Source of the DNA: 39-52-133 sp036523795
GTDB taxonomy: Bacteria; Pseudomonadota; Gammaproteobacteria; Burkholderiales; Gallionellaceae
DNA length: 64,000 nt
Direction: 5' to 3'
NCBI GenBank assembly: GCA_036523795.1
Contig: DATDDN010000048.1
Span: 7,852 to 71,851, forward strand
Of this stretch, positions 9,911-17,007 are shown piece by piece. Made by a program: the position numbers and the translations under genes. Numbering within the stretch: position 1 is the stretch's first letter; every line of letters begins with the position of its first letter. The notes beneath the pieces were generated by a model. It saw only the letters and a program-made list of their open reading frames with translations. It was not told the origin of the DNA and searched no databases.

Positions 9911-10757
9911 CTAAGTGCCATTCGCGCTGCGCTTTTCCAGGATCACCAGCGCAATCCCGCCCAGGATGGCAATGGAGGCGAGCAGTGCGCGCAGGGTGAG
10001 CGGTTCATGCAGAAACAGGACGCCGCCCAGAGCAACGATGACCGGCACGCTGAGCTGCACGGTAGCGGCATGCGTGGCCTTCAGGGCGGGCAGCACGGCG
10101 TACCAGATGGCATAGCCGATGCCTGAGGTGAGGGCGCCGGACAGCACGGCGTAAAGGATGCCCATCTTGTCCAACGACACATGCTGCAGGGTGAGGGCGC
10201 TCAGCACGAGCGCGATCGGCACGGCGCGCATGAAGTTGCCGGCGGTGATGCGGGTGGGGTTGCCCGCGCCCTTGCCTCGCAAAGAATACACACCCCACGC
10301 CACGCCGGCGGCCAGCATCAGCAGGGAGGCAAAGAGGGGAGGTGCGGTGAGGCCCGGCAGCAGCAGGCCGACCAGACCACCCAGGGCGAGCACCAGTCCA
10401 AGGCAGTTTCTGCAGCCGCTCGCCCAGCCAGAGGCCGCGGCCGATCATGGTGACCTGCACCGCGCCGAACAGCAGCAGTGCGCCGGTGGCCGCGGTGAGG
10501 TCAATGTACGCAAAGGAGTAGGCCGCGGCATAGGCAAACAGGGCGAGGGCCGACCAGCCGTTGCCGCGCCCTTCATGCTGGCTGCGGCGCATGGCCACCA
10601 GCAGCCACAACATCAGCGCACCGGAAAGCAGGCGCAGCGTGGTGAAGCTGGCGGGGTCGATGCTGGTGTTCCTGAGTGCAACGCGGCACAGCAGCGAGTT
10701 GCCGGCAAAGGCCAGCATGGCCAGCGATGTCAGCACGATGCGGCGCAGGAGGGACAT
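9911..10757 (-). pseudogene. DMT/EamA-family transporter with a frameshift
   Basis: Two reading frames together encode one ten-helix EamA permease. The N-terminal half starts at ATG 10757 (MSLLRRIVLTSLAMLAFAGNS) and runs through FGAVQVTMIGRGLWLGERL. The C-terminal half continues in another frame from LALGGLVGLLLPG to the end at 9911. The switch lies near 10398-10404, where the expected residues between helices 4 and 5 (normally like L-x-W-L-G-L-V-L-A) are compressed, as if a few bases were lost. EamA proteins export metabolites or amino acids. Either this copy is inactive or the read is wrong here. The substrate cannot be told. Confidence 0.82.
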
Positions 10758-10869
10758 GGGGTGACCCAAATAGTTGAGACCCCACAATTTACAGTCACAT
10801 GCAGGGCCTGACCAGCGTGCGCGCTTACGAACTCAGCCGCACGGTCGCACTTATGTTACGAATTCAACG

Positions 10870-11487
10870 CTAATTGGCCGCTTGTGTAACGCGTACTTTG
10901 GTTAGCACCATTTTGGTGTTGAATTTCTTCTGGAATCGCTTCTGTGCGGCTTCATAATCCGTCTGAATTAGATTGATGGCCTTCAGATTGTAGAATTCGT
11001 CGCGCGTGAACCGTATGGTGCCCAAATAGATGGCGTCCGCCCCCTTGGGGATCTCGATTTTCATGCCCTTGACGATATGAAACAGCACCGTGGAGATGGA
11101 GCCGCCATTACCACCATTAAACGCGGTATAAAACCAGCCGCCATAAAGCTTGAAGGGTTCGGGTCGCTTCTGGGTAATATAGAAATCTTCCTCAGTTTGG
11201 ACCACTGTCATATTTTCCCGATCAGCCATGTAGTTGGTGGTCTCGCCGACATCCTCGTTCACCCTCAATACGAATTGCCGATAGAGATCGCCCGCACCAA
11301 TTGTATTCTTCAAGGAAACATCTTCTTTCTGGATTTTCGGGTCGATTTCAATCCGGCCGACGATCACGACCTCCTTGCTCTTGTCTACTGCCGACAGACT
11401 GTCAATGGAAGTCCTGGGCATCACACAGCCACCCAGCATCAAGGCAAGGAAGATGCCCATCACGGCATTTCTCAAATTCTGATTCAT
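10870..11487 (-). CDS. Uncharacterised lipoprotein
   Basis: This 205-residue protein has a signal peptide and lipobox LGGC near residue 21, so it is a predicted periplasm-facing lipoprotein. I chose ATG 11487 because GGAAGG lies about 10 bases upstream and the signal peptide then has normal length; ATG 11508 would add seven residues. The mature part looks beta-rich (VVIVGRIEID, FYITQKRPEPFKLYGGWFY, AIYLGTIRF) and ends in a charged helix. Its downstream-half pattern, a strand like IYLGTIRF followed by a helical tail, resembles that of the upstream gene, so the two may be distant relatives. Function unknown. Confidence 0.75.
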   Translation of the reverse strand: MNQNLRNAVMGIFLALMLGGCVMPRTSIDSLSAVDKSKEVVIVGRIEIDPKIQKEDVSLKNTIGAGDLYRQFVLRVNEDVGETTNYMADRENMTVVQTEEDFYITQKRPEPFKLYGGWFYTAFNGGNGGSISTVLFHIVKGMKIEIPKGADAIYLGTIRFTRDEFYNLKAINLIQTDYEAAQKRFQKKFNTKMVLTKVRVTQAAN

Positions 11488-11504
11488 GAGGTTGTTCCCT
11501 TCCG

Positions 11505-12110
11505 TCATTTACTCTTTTTCAATTCCGCAATACGCGCCATTACCAGGCGGTCCCACTTGGTGTTCTGGGTTTTTTCATGCAGTTGCTGCAGGATTTCCAG
11601 TTCAGAAGGCTTGGATACCGGCGCGGATGCGTATTCGCTTACGGAAAACAGACCTCCTTTTTTTGATTCGTAGACTTTGTAGGCACCCATGAAATAGATG
11701 CCTGGTTTGCCTGCACGGAGTTCTGTCAATTTGAATTCAGGATGGGTGGACGTGTCCGGGAAGTGCCACCTCCAGTATGCGCTGGACAGTCCTCCCACGG
11801 GGCCACCAAGGCTTTCAATTGTATAGGAGCCTACCGGCAGGTTCTCCAGGTAGAAGAGGCCCTTCTTGTTCAATTTGACGTCATGAAATGGCTCATCCGT
11901 TCTAGGGAGCATTTGCCGTAACTGTCCCCAACGGAAATTGAATGGCGCTTCGCTGTCATCAAAATAGCCGTAGGCCAAGATGCTGTTGTCGACGGGCTCT
12001 TCTGCATCCCCGGTCTTTGTCCAATACAACAGGCAACCGCTTGTTGATAGCGTCAGGATTACTACGAGAAAATATTTCAATACGCGCGCAAACCGAATGT
12101 TCTCCAACAT
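11505..12110 (-). CDS. Uncharacterised lipoprotein with Ig/transthyretin-like strand pattern
   Basis: This 201-residue protein has a basic N-terminus, a hydrophobic core and lipobox STSGC (Cys26). The mature domain includes GLFYLENLPVGSYTIESLGG, a motif common in carboxypeptidase-regulatory-like and other Ig-like beta-sandwich lipoproteins. The start is ATG 12110, with a G-rich stretch just upstream; non-ATG codons further upstream are possible. The gene is followed 17 bases later by another lipoprotein on the same strand, so they likely form a two-gene unit. The moderate GC content and lack of recognisable homology fit the surrounding accessory region. No function is proposed. Confidence 0.75.
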   Translation of the reverse strand: MLENIRFARVLKYFLVVILTLSTSGCLLYWTKTGDAEEPVDNSILAYGYFDDSEAPFNFRWGQLRQMLPRTDEPFHDVKLNKKGLFYLENLPVGSYTIESLGGPVGGLSSAYWRWHFPDTSTHPEFKLTELRAGKPGIYFMGAYKVYESKKGGLFSVSEYASAPVSKPSELEILQQLHEKTQNTKWDRLVMARIAELKKSK

Positions 12111-12174
12111 CCCCTCCCATTTGTTTAGTTGCACCAATATCTGACTGACTGTTAAGTCGCCTCTGATCTGGTGT

Positions 12175-12243
12175 GTCGTTCCCGCGCAGGCGGGAGCACA
12201 GTTGTTTCAACCACCTGTACCCGTCTGCGCGGGGGTGGTGACT
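12175..12243. repeat. Pair of small GC-rich palindromic elements in inverted arrangement
   Basis: TCCCGCGCAGGCGGGA at 12180-12195 is a perfect 6-bp stem with a 4-base loop, the core of REP-like repeats found scattered in many proteobacteria. A degenerate inverted copy lies at about 12217-12239, around CCGTCTGCGCGGGGGT. The pair sits just upstream of the lipoprotein unit in a gene-free segment. Confidence 0.6.
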
Positions 12244-12643
12244 CGATCAGCGGTTCCCTGGAAACACACGTTGGCTATACGGCAGGCATATTGTCATCAA
12301 CTGCCGATATTGCGTGCTGCTGCCAATTTCAGAAGACGACTGGAAATCATACCAACATTATGCTTTCGGGGACAGTACATGAATAGCCTGCATAGTCCGG
12401 TATGCAGTTTGCATACCGATCCATTCAAGCGCTGTGGATTAATGGGATGTAGATTACCTGCACACGCACGCACCCACCCAACCCGGTCGCCACATCGTCC
12501 ACGCATCAGGTTCAGCAAGCGGGACGGCAAACTCGCCGCTCTTCCTCGACCCAGGACCCGGTGCCGCATCGGCTGTAAATCCCGGTCTCGGGAGGGTGAG
12601 CATGTAGCGATTTAACAGCTATGCCGTTTACGATCAAGGATGT
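12244..12643. other. Intergenic stretch with no supported gene
   Basis: About 400 bases lie between the palindromic repeats and the 3' end of relA. Short open frames occur on both strands, but none has a credible ribosome binding site, recognisable domain or consistent codon use. A TATGCAGTTTGCATA near-palindrome is visible at 12402-12416. I see no tRNA, terminator or transposase here. It may be the remains of deleted genes. Confidence 0.5.
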
Positions 12644-14866
12644 CTAGGCTGTTCTCTGTTGCCGCTTCGCGCTCACCACGTTGGGCACCTGATGCAGCTG
12701 GGCAAGCAGGCGACTCAGCTGTTCGAGGTCGACCACTTCCACGGTGAATTGCATGCGCGCCTGGTTGTGGGTGCTGTAGGTGTTGACGCGGGTGACGTTG
12801 ACGCGCTCCTTGGCGAGCAGGTCGCTGATGTCGCGCAGCAGGCCCTGACGGTCGTAGGCCAGCACTTCGATATCCACGGCAAAGTTGGCATGCTTGCCGC
12901 CCCCCCATTGCGCGCTGAGCAGACGGTCGCGCCGACTGTCGGGCAGGCGCGTCATCGCGGCGCAGTCCTGGCGGTGGATGGTGACGCCGTGCTCGCGCGT
13001 GATGTAGCCGACGATGGCGTCTGGCGGCGCGGGCTTGCAGCACTTGGCCATCTTGGTCAGCAGGTTGCCGACGCCTTCGATCAGGATGCCGCCAGTTGCG
13101 CTTTGCTTGCTGCCGGCGCGTGCAGGCTGCGGCTTGATCTCGGGCTCGGGTTTGGCCGGCAGTTCATCCTGGATGGCCCCTGCGAGCTGGCGCGAGGTGA
13201 GATCGCCACGGCCGATGGCGGCAAGCAGGTCATCCAGTTTGTTGAAGTGCAGGCGTTGGGCGAGTTTTTCCTGGTTGATGGCAATGACGCCGAGGCGATG
13301 CAGTTCCTTGTCCAGCAGGTTACGGCCCTGGCTAGCGTTTTCGTCGAAGCTCTGCAGGCGGAACCAGTGGCGTACCTTGGCGCGCGAACGCGAGCTCTGC
13401 AGATAGCCCAGCGCCGGGTTGAGCCAGTCGCGGCTGGGCGAGCCCTGCTTGGCGGCGAGGATTTCCACGCGCTGGCCGTTCTGCAGCTTGTAGTTGAGGG
13501 GCACGATGTTGCCGTCCACCTTGGCGCCGCGCGTGCGGTGGCCAAGGTCGGTGTGCAGCAGGTAGGCGAAGTCCACCGGTGTTGCGCCTTTGGGCAGGTC
13601 TATCACCTTGCCTTGCGGGGTGAGCACGTAGACCTGGTCGTGGAAGAGTTCGCTCTTGAACTGCTCGACCAGGTCGCCCTTGTCGCTCAGCTCGTCCTTC
13701 CACGCCAGGATCTTGCGCAGCCACGCGATCTTCTCATCGAAGCGGGCGTCAGATTTGCTGCCTTCCTTGTAGCGCCAGTGCGCGGCCACGCCCAGCTCGG
13801 AGTGCTGGTGCATTTCCCAGGTGCGGATCTGCACCTCGAGAGCCAGGCCGCGCGGGCCGATGACGGCGGTGTGCAGGGAGCGGTAATCATTGCTCTTGGG
13901 CTTGGCGATGTAGTCGTCGAACTCGCTGGGGATGGGCTGCCACAGGTTGTGGATGACGCCCAGCGCGGCGTAGCAGTCCTTGATGTCGCCCACCAGGATG
14001 CGCACGGCGCGCACATCGTACAGCTCGCTGAAATCGAGGTGTTTGCGCTTCATCTTGTTGATGATGCTGTAGATGTGCTTGGGGCGGCCGGTGACTTCGC
14101 CCTTGATGCCGGCAGCGACCAGCTCCCCTTGCAGCTGTGCCACCACGTCGGTGATGTATTGCTCGCGGTCCACGCGGCGTTCGTCCAGCAGCCTGGCCAC
14201 CTTCTTGTACAGCGCGGGCTCCAGGTAGCGCAGGGACAGGTCTTCCATTTCCCACTTCAGCTGCCACACACCCAGACGGTTGGCCAGGGGTGCGAAGATG
14301 CCCTGCGTTTCGCGCGCGATCTGCTGCTGCACCTCATCAGGGGCGCCGCCGAGGGTGCGCAGGGTCTGCGTGCGCTCTGCCAGCTTGATCAGCACCACAC
14401 GTATGTCCTGCACCATCGCGAGCAGCATCTTGCGCAGGCTTTCGGTCTGCTGGGCGGCATCAGCCTTCTTGCCTTCCTTGTGCTGCTGGGTGTGCATTTC
14501 GCTGAACTGGCGGATCTGCTCCATGCGCGAGATGCCTTCCACCAGCTCGCGCACGTTGGTGCCAAAGCGCTCTCCCAGCAACTCGACCCAGTCTTCGCGG
14601 CAGGCCGGCACGGCGTGCAGCACCGCGGCGGCCAGCGTCTCATGGTCCATGTTCATGCCGGCCAGGATGGAGGCGGCACCCATGGCATGCTGCAGCAGCG
14701 GCGTGCCGGTGAGCTCGGCCCTGCCTTCATACAGCGGCGCGGCCAGCGCGCACGCCTGCTCGAGCACGGCCAGTTCGGCCGCGGCAAAGTGCGGTGCCAG
14801 CGTGGCCAGCCACTGCTCGACGCTCTCGGCACCTGCGCCGGAAATTGTGTGGGTGACGGAAACCAT
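12644..14866 (-). CDS. relA: RelA, (p)ppGpp synthetase with degenerate hydrolase domain
   Basis: This 740-residue RSH protein has the full order of HD-like hydrolase, synthetase, TGS, helical, zinc-finger and ACT domains. In the hydrolase domain the HDxxED motif is replaced by HAVPAC (residues 84-89), so degradation of (p)ppGpp should be lost, which marks it as RelA and not SpoT. The synthetase region has RPKHIYSIINKMKRK and SNDYRSLHTAV. The TGS domain is at DQVYVLTPQGKVIDLPKGAT. A C-terminal cysteine/histidine cluster (MAKCCKPAPPD) and an ACT domain follow. The protein senses uncharged tRNA on ribosomes and makes (p)ppGpp. It is monocistronic and divergent from metX. Confidence 0.95.
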   Translation of the reverse strand: MVSVTHTISGAGAESVEQWLATLAPHFAAAELAVLEQACALAAPLYEGRAELTGTPLLQHAMGAASILAGMNMDHETLAAAVLHAVPACREDWVELLGERFGTNVRELVEGISRMEQIRQFSEMHTQQHKEGKKADAAQQTESLRKMLLAMVQDIRVVLIKLAERTQTLRTLGGAPDEVQQQIARETQGIFAPLANRLGVWQLKWEMEDLSLRYLEPALYKKVARLLDERRVDREQYITDVVAQLQGELVAAGIKGEVTGRPKHIYSIINKMKRKHLDFSELYDVRAVRILVGDIKDCYAALGVIHNLWQPIPSEFDDYIAKPKSNDYRSLHTAVIGPRGLALEVQIRTWEMHQHSELGVAAHWRYKEGSKSDARFDEKIAWLRKILAWKDELSDKGDLVEQFKSELFHDQVYVLTPQGKVIDLPKGATPVDFAYLLHTDLGHRTRGAKVDGNIVPLNYKLQNGQRVEILAAKQGSPSRDWLNPALGYLQSSRSRAKVRHWFRLQSFDENASQGRNLLDKELHRLGVIAINQEKLAQRLHFNKLDDLLAAIGRGDLTSRQLAGAIQDELPAKPEPEIKPQPARAGSKQSATGGILIEGVGNLLTKMAKCCKPAPPDAIVGYITREHGVTIHRQDCAAMTRLPDSRRDRLLSAQWGGGKHANFAVDIEVLAYDRQGLLRDISDLLAKERVNVTRVNTYSTHNQARMQFTVEVVDLEQLSRLLAQLHQVPNVVSAKRQQRTA

Positions 14867-15003
14867 GCGGCATTATGGCATCACACGCGGTATCAATTCA
14901 CCCGAATTCCTGGGACGCAGCCATGGTTGCATGCATGGCCAAAGCCACACTGCAAAGCAGCCCCTCCATTGACAGGCCCGCCCAAAACACGGACACTTAG
15001 CCC

Positions 15004-15055
15004 TGTGCCGATTTGAGCTCAGCTTGCGGGGCACGTTAAATATTCCAGCTAAAGC
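15004..15055 (+). ncRNA. SAM-II-like riboswitch aptamer upstream of metX
   Basis: The stretch carries SAM-II hallmarks in order. A P1 5' arm GTGCC (15005-15009) pairs perfectly with GGCAC (15030-15034). GATTTGAG follows the first arm. CACGTTAAA (15032-15040) follows the second. GCTAAAG (15048-15054) comes last and would supply the pseudoknot strand. SAM-II aptamers bind S-adenosylmethionine and repress methionine-synthesis genes, classically metA/metX in alphaproteobacteria. The gene downstream is metX, and an intrinsic terminator starts 7 bases after the aptamer. Family assignment is by eye from the conserved core. Confidence 0.72.
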
Positions 15056-15061
15056 GAAACG

Positions 15062-15100
15062 ACCCGCTCTAGCCACCAAGCTGCGCGGGTTTTGTTTTTG
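15062..15100 (+). terminator. Intrinsic terminator, expression platform of the metX riboswitch
   Basis: ACCCGC (15062-15067) pairs with GCGGGT (15085-15090), followed by TTTTGTTTTTG. It lies between the aptamer and the metX ATG at 15108, so it would stop transcription before the gene. GCGGG in the aptamer (15026-15030) can alternatively pair with CCCGC (15063-15067), a simple antiterminator. When SAM stabilises the aptamer, this GCGGG is occupied and the terminator can form. Confidence 0.72.
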
Positions 15101-15107
15101 GAACGCA

Positions 15108-16238
15108 ATGGACCACTCTGTCGGCATAGTAGAAGCGCAACGCGCAACCTTTGATGCACCGCTCACCTTCAAGAGCGGAGCGGTGTTGCCGCGTTATGAG
15201 CTGGTTTATGAAACCTACGGCAAGCTGAATGCCGCGCGCTCCAACGCCATTCTCATCTGCCATGCCCTTTCCGGCCACCACCACATGGCTGGCCGCTATG
15301 CCGACAATCCCAAGAACGTGGGCTGGTGGGACAACATGATCGGCCCCGGCAAGCCGATCGACACCAACAAGTTCTTCGTGATCGGCCTGAACAACCTGGG
15401 CGGCTGCCATGGCTCCACCGGCCCATCCAGCATCAATCCCGTCACCGGCAAGCCGTTTGGTTCCAGCTTTCCGGTGGTGACGGTGGAAGACTGGGTGGAG
15501 TCGCAGGCGCGCCTGGCCGATCATCTCGGCATCACACAGTTTGCGGCGGTGATTGGCGGCAGCCTCGGCGGCATGCAGGCGATGCAGTGGGCGCTGTCGT
15601 ACCCGGAGCGCACGCGCCACGTGCTGGCGATTGCCACCGCACCGCATCTCACCGCACAGAACATCGCCTTCAACGACGTGGCGCGCAGCGCCATCCTGAC
15701 CGATCCGGATTTCCACGGCGGCGATTTCTACGAACACGGCGTGGTGCCCACACGCGGCCTGCGCCAGGCGCGCATGCTGGGGCACATCACCTATCTTTCC
15801 GATGATGCGATGGCGGACAAGTTCGGCCGCGAGCTGCGCCACGGCAAGCTGAATTACGGTTATGAAATCGAGTTCCAGATCGAGTCCTACCTGCGCTACC
15901 AGGGCGACAAGTTCGCGGCGTATTTCGATGCCAACACTTATCTGCTGATGACCAAGGCGCTGGACTATTTCGACCCCGCCCGCAATTTCGAGGGCAACCT
16001 CAACCGTGCATTTGCCGCGGCGCAGGCGAAATTCCTGGTGGTGTCGTTCACCACCGACTGGCGCTTCTCGCCGGAACGCTCGCTCGAGATCGTGCGCGCG
16101 CTGCTGCACAACAAGCGCGATGTGAGCTACGCCGAGATCACCTCGCAGCACGGCCACGACTCCTTCCTGATGGAAGACGAACGCTACTTCGCGGTGATGC
16201 GCAATTATCTCGACAACATCGCGGGGGAGTGCGCATGA
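15108..16238 (+). CDS. metX: Homoserine O-acyltransferase (MetX)
   Basis: This 376-residue alpha/beta-hydrolase acylates homoserine (acetyl- or succinyl-CoA donor) in the first committed step of methionine synthesis. The catalytic serine is in GGSLGGMQAMQW (Ser152). The acid (TTDWRFSP) and histidine (GHDSF) follow near the C-terminus. ATG 15108 is chosen because it gives the family N-terminus; an in-frame codon at 15024 lies inside the riboswitch and is rejected. The stop overlaps the metW start by 4 bases, and metX-metW pairs are standard in betaproteobacteria. Regulation is probably by the upstream SAM-II-like element and terminator. Some members of this branch use succinyl-CoA, so the donor is left open. 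Confidence 0.95.
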   Translation: MDHSVGIVEAQRATFDAPLTFKSGAVLPRYELVYETYGKLNAARSNAILICHALSGHHHMAGRYADNPKNVGWWDNMIGPGKPIDTNKFFVIGLNNLGGCHGSTGPSSINPVTGKPFGSSFPVVTVEDWVESQARLADHLGITQFAAVIGGSLGGMQAMQWALSYPERTRHVLAIATAPHLTAQNIAFNDVARSAILTDPDFHGGDFYEHGVVPTRGLRQARMLGHITYLSDDAMADKFGRELRHGKLNYGYEIEFQIESYLRYQGDKFAAYFDANTYLLMTKALDYFDPARNFEGNLNRAFAAAQAKFLVVSFTTDWRFSPERSLEIVRALLHNKRDVSYAEITSQHGHDSFLMEDERYFAVMRNYLDNIAGECA

Positions 16239-16846
16239 GCATCGACTACGCACAGCTCAGCCGGCTGCGCCCCGACTTCGCCGCCATTGCGGCGTGGATA
16301 CCGCAGGGCTCTTCGGTGCTGGATCTCGGCTGCGGCGACGGCAGCCTGCTGCGCTATTTGCGCGAAACACGCGGTGTGCGCGGCTACGGCGTGGAGATCA
16401 GCGACGCCAACATCGCCACCTGCATCGCCAACAACGTGAACGTGATCCAGAACGACCTCGATGCCGGCCTGGCCGATTTCGAGAGCAGCTCGTTCGACTT
16501 CGTGATCCTGTCGCAGACGCTGCAGGCCACGCGCCATACGGAAGCGCTGATGAAGGAGATCGTGCGTGTGGGGCGCGAAGGCATCGTCAGCTTCCCCAAT
16601 TTCGGCTACTGGAAGAACCGCCTGCAGATTCTTGGCGGCCGCATGCCGGTGTCGCGCGAGCTGCCCTATCAGTGGTACGACACACCCAATGTGCATCTGT
16701 GTACGCTGAACGATTTCGAACAGTTCTGTGCGCGCTACCAGATGCGCATCCTCGGCCGCCACGTGATGAGCAACGGCCATGACGTGCAGCTGCTGCCCAA
16801 CCTGCTGGGCAGCACGGCGGTATATCGCTTCCGGCAGGATGTCTGA
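16235..16846 (+). CDS. metW: Methionine biosynthesis protein MetW
   Basis: This 203-residue class I SAM-methyltransferase-fold protein has the SAM-binding motif VLDLGCGDGSLL near residue 29. MetW partners MetX and is needed for its activity in several proteobacteria, though its own reaction is not well established. The start ATG overlaps the metX stop (ATGA), so translation is coupled. Downstream lies a repeat-like segment with no gene until ampG. Confidence 0.93.
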   Translation: MSIDYAQLSRLRPDFAAIAAWIPQGSSVLDLGCGDGSLLRYLRETRGVRGYGVEISDANIATCIANNVNVIQNDLDAGLADFESSSFDFVILSQTLQATRHTEALMKEIVRVGREGIVSFPNFGYWKNRLQILGGRMPVSRELPYQWYDTPNVHLCTLNDFEQFCARYQMRILGRHVMSNGHDVQLLPNLLGSTAVYRFRQDV

Positions 16847-16863
16847 GAATGCTGAAGACCTTG

Positions 16864-16998
16864 TTCACCACCAAGACACCGAGACACCAAGAGCAAGCAG
16901 ACAGTAACATTTCACCACGCCGCCTCTTCACAGGCATTGCATCCTGGCATTTGCATGAAGCGCGCTCTTGCCTGTGCCCCTGGGTCTGTGTGGTGGAA
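16864..16998. repeat. MITE-like element with imperfect inverted ends
   Basis: The left end TTCACCACCAAGACACC (16864-16880, continuing to about 16897) is an imperfect inverted match to the right end at about 16964-16998, which reads GCTCTTG through GGTCTGTGTGGTGGAA. The A/C-rich, GACACC-repeated left arm resembles small non-autonomous elements scattered in many environmental bacteria. The right end supplies GGAAG, the likely ribosome binding site of ampG. No ORF lies inside. Confidence 0.5.
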
Positions 16999-17007
16999 GA
17001 TATTTAG

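Noticed and set aside
12202..12615. 137-codon plus-strand frame in the gene-free stretch
   Set aside because: Arg/Cys/Pro-rich product, no ribosome binding site, and overlap with palindromic repeats.
12659..15016. 785-codon open frame on the plus strand opposite relA
   Set aside because: Long antisense frames are common in high-GC genes. RelA on the minus strand has full domain conservation, and the antisense product is low-complexity.
15024..15107. In-frame N-terminal extension of MetX
   Set aside because: It would translate through the riboswitch and terminator, and family members begin at MDHSVGIV-like residues.
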